Assembly (NCBI GenBank): GCA_021787565.1 | Contig: JAJYLT010000004.1 | Coordinates: 1 to 52,294 of the forward strand | Source: Acidobacteriota bacterium | Lineage (GTDB): Bacteria; Acidobacteriota; UBA4820; DSQY01 | Direction: 5' to 3' | Length of the DNA stretch: 52,294 nucleotides | In this document: piece after piece, positions 1 through 11,108 of the stretch | Position numbering within the stretch: the first letter of the stretch is position 1 | Layout: every line of letters begins with the position of its first letter | Made by a program: the position numbers and the translations under genes | Notes under the pieces: model-generated | The model's input: only the letters and a program-made list of their open reading frames with translations | Told to the model about the DNA's origin: nothing | Databases searched by the model: none

Positions 1-2
1 AG

Positions 3-968
3 GACACGGCCCTTCTCGTCGAGCACCTCCAGGGGGCGGACCTCGTCTTCATCGCGGCCGGCATGGGGGGCGGGACGGGAACGGGCGCGGCGCCCGTGGT
101 GGCGCGCCTGGCCTCCGAGGCCGGCTCTCTCACGGTGGCCGTCGTCACCCGGCCCTTCTCCTGGGAAGGCAAACGCCGCGAAACCAACGCCCGGCTGGGC
201 CTCGACCAGCTCATGGAGGCGGCGGCCACGCTCATCGTCATTCCCAACGACAACCTCCTGCCCAACCTCCCCGAGGAGGTGACCATGGAGGAGGCCTTCA
301 CGACGGCGGACGACGTGCTGCGCCAGGGCGTCCAGGGCATCTCGGACCTCATCACCCGTCCGGGCATCATCAACCTGGACTTCGAAGATGCCCGCACGGT
401 CCTTTCCGCGGGCGGCCGCGCCGTCATGGGGATGGGCTCCGCCATCGGCAAGGACAGGGCCCTCGTGGCCGCCGAGAAGGCCGCCCAAAATCCGCTGCTC
501 GAAGACGCCTCCATCCTGGGCGCCAAGTCCATCCTGATCAACTTCACGGGTGACCGGCGCCTGGGACTGCGCGAGGTCAAGGAGGCCTGCGAGTACGTGC
601 GGAGCAAGGCCCACGCGGACGTCAACGTGCTCTTCGGGACCAGCCTGGACGAGAAACTGGGCGAGGAGCTCCGCATCACGGTGGTGGCCGCCGCCTTCGA
701 CTCGGCCGAGGTGAAGCCCATGAAGCAGCGTACCCCGATGGCCGTCTCCGTGCCGGCGATGGCCGCGGCGGGCGCTTCGGAGGCCGCCTTCGGTTCGGTG
801 CCGGGTGTGGATTCGGCGCTGCCCGCCAGCGGGCCGGGCCCCACCGGATACCTGAGGGGCGCCAAGGGCAAGGGCACGCCGCTCTTCGGACCGGGCGACG
901 GAGCTTCGAGCGGGAAGGACTACGAGATCTACCAGACTCCGCCCTTCCTGAGGAAGAGCCGGGACTAG
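3..968 (+). CDS. ftsZ: Cell division protein FtsZ (5' end missing)
   Basis: FtsZ is the tubulin-like GTPase that polymerises into the cytokinetic ring. The reading frame is open from base 3, so the N-terminus lies outside the window. The tubulin signature [10 protein letters not shown] is at bases 66-95, followed by the GTPase fold (NDNLL, the [11 protein letters not shown] stretch, and the [12 protein letters not shown] segment typical of FtsZ). A variable Ala/Pro/Gly-rich linker follows, and the protein ends with a conserved C-terminal peptide (PPFLRKSRD) that in FtsZ recruits FtsA and other division proteins. It ends convergently with typA across a palindrome. Identification is secure; only the missing 5' end is unresolved. 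Confidence 0.97.
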   Translation, partial: DTALLVEHLQGADLVFIAAGMGGGTGTGAAPVVARLASEAGSLTVAVVTRPFSWEGKRRETNARLGLDQLMEAAATLIVIPNDNLLPNLPEEVTMEEAFTTADDVLRQGVQGISDLITRPGIINLDFEDARTVLSAGGRAVMGMGSAIGKDRALVAAEKAAQNPLLEDASILGAKSILINFTGDRRLGLREVKEACEYVRSKAHADVNVLFGTSLDEKLGEELRITVVAAAFDSAEVKPMKQRTPMAVSVPAMAAAGASEAAFGSVPGVDSALPASGPGPTGYLRGAKGKGTPLFGPGDGASSGKDYEIYQTPPFLRKSRD

Positions 969-1097
969 GTCCTCCGCCTCCCGGGAAAGGCCCGCGGGAC
1001 GGGGAAGCGCAGACCGCCCTCCCCGCGGAACCGTTTTCCCCCTTCCCAGCACTCGGGGAGAACTCCCCCTTCTCCCCTGTGGGAATTCCTCCCTTCA

Positions 1098-1121
1098 GCG
1101 GCCGCCCGATCGGGCGGCCGC
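1098..1121. terminator. Perfect palindrome between convergent ftsZ and typA
   Basis: Two 10-base arms (GCGGCCGCCC and its complement) flank a GATC centre, giving a perfect 24-base palindrome in the gap between the two converging genes. This could end transcription from both sides. Neither side has a long T-run, so intrinsic termination is probable rather than certain. Confidence 0.5.
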
Positions 1122-1224
1122 CGCCGTTTCTGGAGCCGTGGCGAAGGGTGCGTGGCGGAGGGCGGGAGGCGCTGCGGTGGAAACCTTTCGCGCCTCCCAC
1201 TCCACCCGCCTTCCCTTCCAGCCG

Positions 1225-3036
1225 CTAATGCGGTCTGTCCCGGTAGCGGTCCTGGGCCTTCAGAACCTTCTTGCGGATGCGGAGGGAATCGGGGGTGACT
1301 TCGAGGAGCTCGTCCTCGCCGAGGAACTCCAGGCACAGTTCCAGGCCGAGGATGCGGGGCGGAACCAGCTTGATGGCGTCGTCCGCCGTGGAGGCGCGCA
1401 TGTTGGTGAGGTGCTTCTCCTTGACGATGTTCACGTCGAGGTCGTTCTCGCGGGCGTGCTCCCCGACCACCATTCCTTCGTAGACGGAGGTGCCGGGCGA
1501 GATAAAGAACTCGCCCCGGGCCTGGAGGTGTTCGATGGCGTGCCCCGTCGCACGGCCCGGCCGGTCCGCCACCAGGGCGCCCGTCACTCGCCCGGGGATG
1601 GCCCCCTGCCAGGCCTCGTACCCGTCGAAGAGGTGGTTGATGATCCCCGTGCCGCGAGTGTCCGTGAGGAAGCGGGTCCTGAAGCCGATGAGGCCCCGGC
1701 TCGGCACGCGCCACTCCATCCGGATCCGCCCGGAGCCGTGGTTGGTGAGCTTGAGCATGCGGCCCCTGCGCGTTCCCAGAAGCTGCGTCACGGCCCCCAT
1801 GAACTCCTCCGGGCAGTCCACCTGAACCAGTTCCATGGGCTCCAAAACGCCCCCGCCCTCGCCGAGCCTGGTGATGATCCTGGGCCGGCTGGCGGCCAGC
1901 TCGAACCCCTCCCGCCGCATGGTTTCGATGAGGATGGCGAGCTGCAGCTCCCCCCTGCCCATGACCTCCACCTGGTCGCCCGTCTCGGGGAAGATGATGC
2001 GCAGGCTCACGTTCCGTTTGGCCTCCCGCTCCAGCCGGTTTCGGATCTGCCGGGCCGTCACGAAGCGGCCCTCCTTTCCGGCGAAGGGCGAGGTGTTGGC
2101 CGAGAAGATCATGGAGAGCGTGGGCTCGTCCACCCTGATGCGGGGAAGGGCCTTGGGGGCCACCGGATCGGCCAGCGTGTCGCCGATCCCCACCTCGGCG
2201 AAACCGGCCACGGCGCAGAGGTCGCCCGCGCCCACCTCCTGCGCCTCCACCCTGTCGAGCCCCTGAAAGGTGTAGAGCGCCGTCACCTTGCCCTTCACCT
2301 GCCCGCCCTCCTGCATGAGCAGGCACTCCTGCGCGGAGCGCAGGCGGCCGTTGATGACCCGGCAGAGGGCCATGCGGCCCACGTAGTCGCTGTAGTCCAC
2401 GTTGGTGACCCAGGCCTGCAGCGGCTCCGCCTCGTCGAACTCGGGCGGGGGCACCGCGGAGAGGATGGTTTCGAAAAGCGGGAGCAGGCTGGTGCCGGGC
2501 TCCTCAAGGCGGCGCGTGGCCGTGCCACGCCTGGCGTTGGTGTACAGGACGGGGAAATCAATCTGCTCCTCCGTGGCCTCCAGATCGATGAAGAGGTCGA
2601 AGATGTCGTTGAGAACCTCCTGCGGCCGGGCGTCCTGCCGATCGATCTTGTTGATCACCACGACGCAGGGCAGCCCCCGCTCCAGGGACTTCTTCAGCAC
2701 GAAGCGGCTCTGCGGCAGCGGCCCCTCCGCGGCGTCCACCAGGAGCAGCACGCCGTCCACCATGGTCAGGGCCCGCTCCACCTCGCCGCCGAAATCCGCG
2801 TGGCCGGGGGTGTCCACGATGTTGATCTTGACTCCCTGAAAGGCCACAGAGGTGTTCTTGGCGAGGATGGTGATTCCCTTCTCCCTCTCGAGGTCGTTGG
2901 AGTCCATCACGCGCTCGGCCACCTCCTGGTTGGCGCGGAAGATGCCGGACTGCCAGAGCATGGCATCCACCAGTGTGGTCTTCCCGTGGTCCACGTGGGC
3001 GATGATGGCGATGTTCCTCAGGTCTTCTCGGCGCAC
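1225..3036 (-). CDS. typA: Ribosome-associated GTPase TypA/BipA
   Basis: TypA (BipA) is a translational GTPase of the EF-G family that binds the ribosome and helps 50S assembly and stress adaptation. The 603-residue length is normal for the family. The G1 loop AHVDHGKTT sits at residues 13-21, followed by [15 protein letters not shown] (G3) and NKIDR (G4). The C-terminal half carries EF-G-like domains and the TypA-specific region with [19 protein letters not shown]. The start is a GTG preceded by GAGGAG about nine bases upstream. A sigma70-type promoter lies about 150 bases upstream. Confidence 0.96.
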   Translation of the reverse strand: MRREDLRNIAIIAHVDHGKTTLVDAMLWQSGIFRANQEVAERVMDSNDLEREKGITILAKNTSVAFQGVKINIVDTPGHADFGGEVERALTMVDGVLLLVDAAEGPLPQSRFVLKKSLERGLPCVVVINKIDRQDARPQEVLNDIFDLFIDLEATEEQIDFPVLYTNARRGTATRRLEEPGTSLLPLFETILSAVPPPEFDEAEPLQAWVTNVDYSDYVGRMALCRVINGRLRSAQECLLMQEGGQVKGKVTALYTFQGLDRVEAQEVGAGDLCAVAGFAEVGIGDTLADPVAPKALPRIRVDEPTLSMIFSANTSPFAGKEGRFVTARQIRNRLEREAKRNVSLRIIFPETGDQVEVMGRGELQLAILIETMRREGFELAASRPRIITRLGEGGGVLEPMELVQVDCPEEFMGAVTQLLGTRRGRMLKLTNHGSGRIRMEWRVPSRGLIGFRTRFLTDTRGTGIINHLFDGYEAWQGAIPGRVTGALVADRPGRATGHAIEHLQARGEFFISPGTSVYEGMVVGEHARENDLDVNIVKEKHLTNMRASTADDAIKLVPPRILGLELCLEFLGEDELLEVTPDSLRIRKKVLKAQDRYRDRPH

Positions 3037-3190
3037 AGGCTTTTCTCCTCAATGCCCCAGCCCTTCGTCCCGCCCACGGGCACGGCGCTTCCGGCCGCAC
3101 TGTGTCCCCTGCGGGCCCGATCGGTGAAGCATCTCTGGCGCGTCGGGGGATTCCACCGGAGAGGCTGGCCTCGCGGCGGATCGGTTCGTA

Positions 3191-3219
3191 AGTATAGCCG
3201 AGAAGTCCTGCAAGATCAA
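3191..3219 (-). promoter_or_regulatory. Sigma70-type promoter for typA
   Basis: On the minus strand TTGATC (3219-3214) and TATACT (3196-3191) are separated by exactly 17 bases. This predicts a start near 3184 and a 5' leader of about 150 nt before the typA GTG codon. Confidence 0.6.
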
Positions 3220-3285
3220 GCCCGAGGGAGGAGCGCCGCTTGTCAGGGGAGGGGCGAACGGGTAGAGTGGCCGTCGGAGGCGAGG

Positions 3286-3663
3286 ATGAAAAGCATCGTC
3301 ATCGTGGATGACCACTCGGCCTTCTGCTCCCACTGGAAGGAGTTCCTCGAGTCGCGCTACCCCGGACTTACGGCCGTCGAGACCTACACCGACCCCCTGC
3401 GCGCCCTGGGGGCCCTGCGCGCCGATATCCACCTCCTCATGTTGGACCTGGAGATGCCCCTGATGGACGGCCGCAAGCTCCTCGAACACGCGGCGGCCCT
3501 CGGGGTCGACCGCCGACGCGTGGTCATCGCGAGCGGTCGCGACGCCGACGATCTTCACCGCCTCTTCCCGCACGGGCGCTGCCTGGCCGTGATCAACAAG
3601 CAGGAGCCGGCCCAGCAGGCCGCTTTCCTCATGATCCTCGATTCCATCATGCGCAAGCCGTGA
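3286..3663 (+). CDS. Single-domain response regulator (receiver only)
   Basis: This 125-residue protein is a stand-alone CheY-like receiver. The acidic pair is in VDDH (residues 8-9), the phospho-accepting Asp is D54 in LMLDLEMP, a Ser replaces the conserved Thr (IASGRD), and the lysine is K105 in INKQEP. The start ATG follows GGAGG by five bases. The reading frame is open far upstream but has no homology there, so the longer version is rejected. No histidine kinase is adjacent; the partner is unknown. It is transcribed divergently from typA. Confidence 0.85.
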   Translation: MKSIVIVDDHSAFCSHWKEFLESRYPGLTAVETYTDPLRALGALRADIHLLMLDLEMPLMDGRKLLEHAAALGVDRRRVVIASGRDADDLHRLFPHGRCLAVINKQEPAQQAAFLMILDSIMRKP

Positions 3664-3887
3664 GCGGGGCCCTCAAGGGCCGAAAGGACCGTTCGGCGGG
3701 CCTTCCGCCCGGAGCGTGCACTTTTGTGCTCATTATGGCATAATTTTGTGTCTCATCCCCCTCCGCCACCGGCAGCAACGGGGCAGGGAAGGGGATTCCG
3801 AAACGACCGAGTGGACGCCGCCGGAGGCCGGGCCCCGGCGCTGAGAGCGAAGGGGGGCTTCGGTCTTAGAGGAGGTGTGGTCGACTC

Positions 3888-4715
3888 ATGGTCTCCTTTT
3901 GGGTGCTGCTTCTGATTTCGCTCGTCGCCGGATTCATAGGAGCCATGTCCGGGATGGGAGGCGGGGTGGTGCTCATCCCCGCCCTGACCCTCGTGGGCAT
4001 GGACATCAAACACGCCATCGCCATCTCCATCGTCTCCGTCATCGCCACCTCCAGCGGGTCGGCGTCGGCCTACGTGCGCGACCATATCACCAACCTGAAG
4101 GTCGGAATGTTCCTGGAGATGTTCACCATCCTGGGCGCCCTCGCGGGGGCGGCCATCACCATCATCTCCTCCCGCCGGCCCCTCTTCCTGATGTTCGCTT
4201 TCGTGCTGCTGGGCACATGGCTGGCCCTGTTCCTGCAGAGCAAGGAGGAGTGGAAGCCGCTGGCCAAGGTGGACCGCTTCTCGCGCTGGCTGGAGCTGCG
4301 CGGGAGCTACTACGACCAGGCCCAGCAGCAGCAGATCGTCTATGAGGGCGGCCGCGCCTATTTCGGCGGCCCGCTCATGTTCGGGGCCGGACTCATCGCG
4401 GGCCTTCTGGGCATCGGCGCGGGGGCCCTCAAGGTGCTGATCCACGATCTCGTCATGGGCCTTCCGCCCAAGGTCTCCACCACCACCAGCAACCTCATCA
4501 TCGGCGTGACGGCCCTGGCCGGAACGAGCGTGTACCTGGCGGCGGGCTACATCGACCCGGGCCTCGCGGCGCCCGTGATCCTGGGAGTGGGGGCCGGAGC
4601 CTTCATCGGGACGAAGGTCCTCGTCCGGCTCACCAACATGGCGGTCCGCCGCTTCTTCCTGGTGGTGCTGCTCATTCTGGGCGTGGAAATGCTCATCCGC
4701 GGGATTCGGGGGTAG
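3888..4715 (+). CDS. TauE/SafE family membrane permease
   Basis: This is a 275-residue inner-membrane protein of the sulfite exporter TauE/SafE family (DUF81), which moves small anions such as sulfite or sulfoacetate. The N-terminal helix carries the family motif GAMSGMGGGVVLIPAL, and a second related motif (LLGIGAGALKV) begins the other half, as expected for a protein with two repeated halves of about four helices each. AGAGG-type Shine-Dalgarno sequence (3869-3875) lies 12 bases upstream of the ATG. The next gene starts two bases after its stop, so the two are co-translated. The substrate cannot be read from sequence. Confidence 0.88.
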   Translation: MVSFWVLLLISLVAGFIGAMSGMGGGVVLIPALTLVGMDIKHAIAISIVSVIATSSGSASAYVRDHITNLKVGMFLEMFTILGALAGAAITIISSRRPLFLMFAFVLLGTWLALFLQSKEEWKPLAKVDRFSRWLELRGSYYDQAQQQQIVYEGGRAYFGGPLMFGAGLIAGLLGIGAGALKVLIHDLVMGLPPKVSTTTSNLIIGVTALAGTSVYLAAGYIDPGLAAPVILGVGAGAFIGTKVLVRLTNMAVRRFFLVVLLILGVEMLIRGIRG

Positions 4716-4717
4716 CC

Positions 4718-5134
4718 ATGAACCTGAAAGCCTGTTTTCTGGAACAGAAAGAGGGTGCCCGGGACCAGCAGCTCCAGGCTCGCATGGAGATGATGGTGGG
4801 CTACGTCCTTCAGGCCGGCGTCCTGATTTCCGGCCTGTTCCTTGCCGCGGGTCTCGCTTGGCGCTTTCTGGCCACGGGGCACCTGGGCTTCGACTTCACC
4901 CTCCGTGGGATGAACCTGTACGAGTTCCTCGTGCACGACGTGCACGCGGCCTTTTCCGGCGCCGCCAGGCCCCGGCTCCTGATCAGCCTGGGGATCCTCG
5001 TGCTCCTGATCACCCCCTACGTGCGCGTGCTCTCCTCCATGGTCTACTTCGCCGTGGTGGAACGGAACTGCAAATACACCCTCTTCACGGGCTTCGTATT
5101 TGCCGTCCTCACCTACAGTCTCTTCCTGCGGTAG
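4718..5134 (+). CDS. DUF1634 membrane protein, partner of the TauE/SafE permease
   Basis: This 138-residue protein has three hydrophobic segments (about residues 27-48, 86-105 and 118-136). DUF1634 genes are commonly found directly beside TauE/SafE permeases, and here the gap is two bases, so a joint function as accessory subunit is likely. The motif TPYVRVLSSMVYF before the last helix is typical of the family. Biochemical function is not known. Confidence 0.82.
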   Translation: MNLKACFLEQKEGARDQQLQARMEMMVGYVLQAGVLISGLFLAAGLAWRFLATGHLGFDFTLRGMNLYEFLVHDVHAAFSGAARPRLLISLGILVLLITPYVRVLSSMVYFAVVERNCKYTLFTGFVFAVLTYSLFLR

Positions 5135-5154
5135 GCCCTCTCCGCCGGCACAGA

Positions 5155-5184
5155 TTGGTGACCCGCGAAATCCGGTGGTAAACT
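5155..5184 (+). promoter_or_regulatory. Possible promoter of the efflux operon
   Basis: TTGGTG (5155-5160) and TAAACT (5179-5184) are 18 bases apart, upstream of the TolC-like gene. Both hexamers are only partial matches to the sigma70 consensus. A leader of about 110 nt would follow. Confidence 0.3.
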
Positions 5185-5302
5185 TCCCGCGGTCTAGCGC
5201 GTATGACTGCTGCGGGGGGGCGCCCGGCAAGGCAGGTGGCCAGGACGCCAAGAGCCCCAACTCACATTGAACCGCACGGCGCCTCTAGATCAGGAGGGCG
5301 GT

Positions 5303-6871
5303 ATGAAGCTGAAGACCTTCGGATGGGCGATAGCAGCGTGTGCATTGGGCCTGGCCCTGGGCTCCGTCCCCTGCCGGGCTGCGGAGCCCCCGGACGGGGC
5401 CGTCAACCTCTCCCTTCAGGACGCGCTGAAGACCGCCCTTGAGAAAAACTACGACGTTCAGGTGCAGAAGATCACGAGGCAACAGGCGGATGTCAGTCTG
5501 AAGGGCTCTCACGGGATCTTCGATCCGCAGCTCTCGCTCGGTTGGAACTCCCAGGTCTCCCGCCAGCCCGCTTCGAGCATTCTCCAGGGCGGCCTGGGGG
5601 TCTACCTGAACCGGCAGGACGCCTACACCCTGGGCCTGAGCCAGCTCACCCCATGGGGCGAGCAGTTCTCCCTGGCGTGGGACAACTACAGGACCAGGAC
5701 CAATTCGGCCTTCTTCACGCTGAACCCGTCCTACCAGAGCAGCGCCACCCTCTCCACCACGGTGCCTCTGCTGCAGGGCTTCGGCAGGAAAGTGGCCAGC
5801 CTCTCCGTCCTGCAAGCAAGGCTGATGCGGCAATCGGCCGGGTACCAGTACGCCCAATCCATACGGGACACGCTGCTTCAGGTCGAGACGGACTACTGGA
5901 ACCTGGTCTACGCCATCAAGAGCCTCAAGGTGGCCGAGCACGCCATGGACCTGGCCAAGCAGTTCCAGGAGGAGACCCGGAAGAAGATCCAGGTGGGGGT
6001 GCTGGCTCCCATCGAGCAGGTCTCCGCCGATGCGCAGGTGGCGAGCCGCGAGCAGGACATCATTGTGGCCCAGCAGTCGGTGGGGGATAGCGAAGACATC
6101 CTGAAGCTGGCCCTGGGGTACGCCCAGGATAGCCCCGAATGGTCCAATCGCTTCGTGCCCACCGACGAGCCCACGGTCTCCACCAACGAGACGCCCGAAG
6201 GGAAGTTGATTGAGCAGGCCCTCTTGGCCCGTCCTGAGCTGCGCCAGCTCAAGACCAAGGTGGAGAAGGACAAGCTCGGCAGCCACTGGGCCAAGAACCA
6301 GACCCTGCCCCAGCTCAATCTGACGGGCTCCCTGATCTACAACGGCACCGCCGGCTACTATCGGAACCCCCTCACGGGGCAGGTCACCGACCAGACCTTC
6401 AGCGAGGCCTGGAGCCAGGTGACGGGGCGGGACTACAAGTCCTATTTCGTGGGCCTCACCTTCAGCTATCCCATCGGGAACCGGGCGGCGCGCTACCAGT
6501 ACCAGAACTACCGGCTGGCGCAGAGCGCCGATGAGATCGCCCTGGAGAAGGAGAAGCTCATTGTCGCCAATGAGGTGCGCTCGGCCCTCCGGAACCTGCG
6601 CGCGGCCCAGAAGCGGGTTGCGGCCGCCCAGCTCTCGGTCAAGCTCCAGGAAGAACAGCTCGACGCCGAGAAGAAGAAGTTCGAGAACGGCCTTTCCACC
6701 TCCTTCGAGGTGCTCTCGTACCAGGACCAGCTCGTGAGCGCGCAGTCGAGCCTGCTCAAGGCCCAGATCGACAGCCAGGAGGCGGGAGCCTCGCTGGACC
6801 GCGCCGTGGGAACCTATCTCAAAACGCACGGCATCGAGCTGACCGACGCCAGCGGAAAGCCCATTTCGTGA
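5303..6871 (+). CDS. TolC-like outer-membrane efflux protein
   Basis: This is the outer-membrane channel of a tripartite efflux system. The ATG at 5303 follows AGGAGG and is directly followed by a signal peptide (MKLKTFGWAIAACALGLALG, cleavage near CRAAEPP), so it is preferred over the ATG 36 bases upstream. The mature protein has two outer membrane efflux (OEP) repeats: NLSLQDALKTALEKNYDV opens the first, and the second ends with the long helix EEQLDAEKKKFENGLSTS and VLSYQDQLVSAQSSLL, the typical alpha-barrel pattern. It is 522 residues long, usual for the family. Membrane-fusion, ATPase and permease genes follow in the same operon. Confidence 0.92.
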   Translation: MKLKTFGWAIAACALGLALGSVPCRAAEPPDGAVNLSLQDALKTALEKNYDVQVQKITRQQADVSLKGSHGIFDPQLSLGWNSQVSRQPASSILQGGLGVYLNRQDAYTLGLSQLTPWGEQFSLAWDNYRTRTNSAFFTLNPSYQSSATLSTTVPLLQGFGRKVASLSVLQARLMRQSAGYQYAQSIRDTLLQVETDYWNLVYAIKSLKVAEHAMDLAKQFQEETRKKIQVGVLAPIEQVSADAQVASREQDIIVAQQSVGDSEDILKLALGYAQDSPEWSNRFVPTDEPTVSTNETPEGKLIEQALLARPELRQLKTKVEKDKLGSHWAKNQTLPQLNLTGSLIYNGTAGYYRNPLTGQVTDQTFSEAWSQVTGRDYKSYFVGLTFSYPIGNRAARYQYQNYRLAQSADEIALEKEKLIVANEVRSALRNLRAAQKRVAAAQLSVKLQEEQLDAEKKKFENGLSTSFEVLSYQDQLVSAQSSLLKAQIDSQEAGASLDRAVGTYLKTHGIELTDASGKPIS

Positions 6872-6896
6872 CCCTCAGAGGGAAGGGGAGGCTTCA

Positions 6897-7679
6897 ATGA
6901 CAGACGAACGCTCCGCCATGCCCACCGGACCCGATGTATCCAGCGCCCCCTCCGGCGACCCCGTTCCGGAGGCGAAACCCGTTGGCGGCCTGGAGGGAAT
7001 GGTCGGGATGCTCACCGCGCCCGCGGCCACCTTCCGGCGCATCGCCGAGAAGCCGGGCAAGGGATTTCTCGTCCCGCTGATCCTGTTCATCCTGGTGAGC
7101 GCCGCCGCCGGCCTCGTGTTTGTCCATCGGGCCGATCTGCAGCAAGTAGTGAGGGAACAGCTTCTAAAGAGCCCCCGGACGGCCCAGATGAGTGAAACCC
7201 AGATTGACCAGTGGGTGTCCATGCAGGTGAAGGTGCTCAAATTCTTTCCGTACTTCGGCTTTGTCATCCTGGTACTCAAGTACCTCATCGTCGCGGCTGC
7301 CCTCTGGCTCGTGGTCCTTGCCTTCGGTGATACTCTCTCCTTCGGCAACAGCTTCCGCGTGGTCTGCTGGGCCCAGGTTCCGACGATGCTCTTCACGCTG
7401 CTCTGGCTCGTGACGATGTTCATCCGCGACCCGACCACCATGGACCCGCGGAACCCCGTGGCCTCCAACCTCGGTGCCCTCTTGGGTCAGGACCGCCTCG
7501 GGAAACCCCTCTACGCCTTGCTCTCGGAGCTGGACCTCTTCACGATCTGGATGCTCTGGCTTTACACCCGCGGCCTCCAGGCCTTTACCAAGGCCCGGGT
7601 GGGCAAGATGGCGGCCATCGTCTTCGGGCTCTTCTGTCTTCCCGTGGCCTGGCACCTCGTTATGGCGATCATCTTCTAA
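6897..7679 (+). CDS. Yip1-family integral membrane protein
   Basis: This 260-residue protein belongs to the Yip1 domain family: a cytosolic N-terminus, a segment GMVGMLTAPAATFRRIAEKP, then about five hydrophobic helices. Bacterial Yip1-like proteins are of unknown function; they often sit beside transport genes. It lies between the TolC-like and MacA-like genes with 25 and 18 base gaps, so it is part of the efflux operon. It may help assembly of the pump, but that is inference from position only. Confidence 0.8.
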   Translation: MTDERSAMPTGPDVSSAPSGDPVPEAKPVGGLEGMVGMLTAPAATFRRIAEKPGKGFLVPLILFILVSAAAGLVFVHRADLQQVVREQLLKSPRTAQMSETQIDQWVSMQVKVLKFFPYFGFVILVLKYLIVAAALWLVVLAFGDTLSFGNSFRVVCWAQVPTMLFTLLWLVTMFIRDPTTMDPRNPVASNLGALLGQDRLGKPLYALLSELDLFTIWMLWLYTRGLQAFTKARVGKMAAIVFGLFCLPVAWHLVMAIIF

Positions 7680-7697
7680 CCGCAGGAAGGAATCGGC

Positions 7698-8918
7698 ATG
7701 AGAAAACGCGTGCTCATCATCGGCGGCATCGTGGTGGTCGCCCTGGTCATCGTGATCCTGACGGTCGTCAACGCTCGGCCCAAGGGGGAGGAGGTCGAGG
7801 TCCAGAAGGTGACCAAGGGAGAGATAGCGCCCACGGTCACGACCGACGGCCTCATCACCGCCAAGGACACGGTGAACATCTCCAGCCAGGTCATGGGGGA
7901 AATCACCGCCATCCCCTTCAAGGAAGGCGACTACGTGAAGAAGGGCGACGTCCTGGTTCAGATCGACCCATCGACCTACCAGAGGGACGTGGCATCGGCC
8001 AAGGCGGGCCTGGATGTGGCGCGCGTGGCGGACCAGCAGGCCGAGGTGACCCTGCGGCAGCGCGAGCGCGACTGGAAGCGGGCCAAGGACATGTTCGCCC
8101 AGAAGATCTATTCCACGCAGCAGCGCGACGATGCCCTACTGGCCTACGATCAGGCCAAGCTCGGAGCCGACCAGGCCCGCGCCCAGGTCGCCGAGGCCCT
8201 GGCCTACTACCAGAAGGCGCAGGACAACCTCTCGAAGTGCACCATGCTCTCCCCCATCGACGGCGTGGTCACCGCGGTGAACGCCAAGGTGGGCGAGACC
8301 GCCATGATGGGCACGATGAACATCCAGGGGACGGTCATCCTCACGGTTTCCGACCTCTCCCAGATCATCACCGAGGTCATGGTGGACGAGGCCGACTTCC
8401 CCCGCCTCAAGATGGGCCAGAAAGCCGTCATCACCGTTGACGCGCTGGGCGGCAAGCAGTACGACGGCAAGGTGATCGAGATCGGAGCCTCGGCCCAGGC
8501 CGGCTCGGCGGGCGTGCAGACCAACATCCGGCAGTTCAAGGTCAAGGTCCTGATCACCAACCCCGATCAGAACCTGCGCCCCGGCATCACGGCCCGCGTC
8601 AAGCTCATCGCCGACAGACGCGTGGGGGTCCTGACCGTTCCCATCGGCGCCATCCGCACGGAAGAGAAGGAGGGCAACCAGATCTTCTACGTCTTCACCG
8701 CCGACAAGGGGAAGGTCAAGCGGAAAGACGTGACCGTCGGACTTTCGGACGACCAGAACACGGAGATCACCTCCGGGCTGAAGGAGGGCGACCAGGTGAT
8801 CACGGGCCCCTACCGGATCCTGCGCAGCCTCCACGAGGGCGATGCGGTCAGGGTGAAGCCGCCCTCGACCGAAAAGAAGGGGGCCGGCGAGAGCGGCAGC
8901 AAGAGCGGAGGCCAGTGA
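7698..8918 (+). CDS. MacA/HlyD-like periplasmic adaptor (membrane fusion protein)
   Basis: The 406-residue adaptor links an inner-membrane ABC transporter to the TolC-like channel. It has one N-terminal anchor helix ([20 protein letters not shown]), a first lipoyl half ([20 protein letters not shown]), a long alpha-hairpin of heptads (about residues 100-180), a second lipoyl half ([20 protein letters not shown]), a beta-barrel and a membrane-proximal domain. This order is that of the RND/MacA adaptor family. Its stop codon lies just before the ATPase start, so the genes are coupled. Substrate is unknown; MacAB-TolC systems export macrolides, peptides or heme-like compounds. Confidence 0.92.
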   Translation: MRKRVLIIGGIVVVALVIVILTVVNARPKGEEVEVQKVTKGEIAPTVTTDGLITAKDTVNISSQVMGEITAIPFKEGDYVKKGDVLVQIDPSTYQRDVASAKAGLDVARVADQQAEVTLRQRERDWKRAKDMFAQKIYSTQQRDDALLAYDQAKLGADQARAQVAEALAYYQKAQDNLSKCTMLSPIDGVVTAVNAKVGETAMMGTMNIQGTVILTVSDLSQIITEVMVDEADFPRLKMGQKAVITVDALGGKQYDGKVIEIGASAQAGSAGVQTNIRQFKVKVLITNPDQNLRPGITARVKLIADRRVGVLTVPIGAIRTEEKEGNQIFYVFTADKGKVKRKDVTVGLSDDQNTEITSGLKEGDQVITGPYRILRSLHEGDAVRVKPPSTEKKGAGESGSKSGGQ

Positions 8919-8920
8919 CG

Positions 8921-9639
8921 ATGACCGCATCCGGCGACACGCTGATCGAGGCCCGGGATCTCGTCAAGGACTACCCCATGGGTGAGTCGGTCTACCACGC
9001 CCTTCGCGGGGTGAGCCTGACCGTCCGCCGCGGCGAGTTCATCGCCATCATGGGCCCCTCCGGCTCGGGCAAGTCGACGCTTCTGCACCTCATCGGTTGC
9101 CTGGACACACCCACCTCCGGCGAGTACGTGCTGGCCGGAAGCCCCGTCCACACCCTGGCCCCGGACCAGTTGGCCGAACTGCGCAACAAGGAGATCGGCT
9201 TCGTGTTCCAGACCTTCTTCCTCCTGCCCAGGGCCAACGCGGTGGAGAACGTGGAGCTTCCGCTCATCTACGCCAAAATCCCGCCCGCCCAGCGCCACCA
9301 CATGGCCATGGAGGCCTTGGAGTTCCTCGGGCTCCAGACCCACGCCGCGCACCGCCCCAACCAGCTCTCGGGCGGACAGCGCCAGCAGATCGCCATCGCC
9401 AGGGCCCTGGTGAACAAGCCCTCGCTCATCCTGGCCGACGAGCCGACGGGGAACCTGGACAGCAAGACCAGCGAGAACATCATGGGGCTCCTGGTGCGGC
9501 TCAACCAGATGGGCAACACCCTGATCCTGGTCACCCACGAGCCCGACATCGCCGCCTACGCCCCGAGGCAGGTGCGCATCCGGGACGGCCTCATCGTCAG
9601 CGACGAGCTCGTGGGCACACCAGGGAAGGGAGGCGGCTC

Positions 9640-9643
<4 letters not shown>
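8921..9643 (+). CDS. MacB/LolD-type ABC transporter ATPase
   Basis: This 240-residue ATPase powers the MacB-like permease encoded next. Visible motifs are Walker [14 protein letters not shown]-loop [13 protein letters not shown] signature LSGGQRQQ, Walker [20 protein letters not shown] and the H-loop VTHEPD. The family marker [15 protein letters not shown] is typical of the MacB/LolD/FtsE group. The ATG at 8921 has GGAGG nine bases upstream; a GTG at 8915, overlapping the adaptor stop, is a possible alternative. The stop overlaps the permease start by four bases (ATGA). Confidence 0.95.
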
Positions 9644-10917
<1,274 letters not shown>

Positions 10918-10987
10918 GGGGATGATCGCGGCATCACCGGCTCCCGCCCCGCGACGGGCCTGACCGGACTGAATACGCTCTCATCAG

Positions 10988-11020
10988 AACCACCGGCCGG
11001 CCCGGGACCGGCCGGTGGTT
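10988..11020 (+). terminator. Rho-independent-type terminator of the efflux operon
   Basis: Two perfect 13-base arms (AACCACCGGCCGG and its complement) enclose a seven-base loop (CCCGGGA). The 3' arm ends in TT and is followed by TGTTG. It lies 70 bases after the permease stop codon. Confidence 0.75.
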
Positions 11021-11108
11021 TGTTGCGCCAACCGCTTCCATTGGTTATGCTGGGATTTCCAGCCAGGTGGAATGGGGGGCTGGTGTCAGCCCAAGAAGGA
11101 GGCCGTGC

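Noticed and set aside
1138-3285. Long open plus-strand frame upstream of the first receiver
   Set aside because: It is the antisense of typA; only the part from 3286 has protein homology and a ribosome binding site.
3718-3760. AT-rich promoter before the TauE/SafE gene
   Set aside because: The CATAAT at 3739 has no acceptable -35 box at 15-19 bases; a promoter is likely nearby but cannot be placed.
5205-5300. Possible cyclic-di-GMP-I riboswitch before the TolC-like gene
   Set aside because: A GGCAAGG and GGACGCCAAGAGCC pattern vaguely resembles the consensus, but the tetraloop receptor and second stem do not line up. A covariance-model search would decide.
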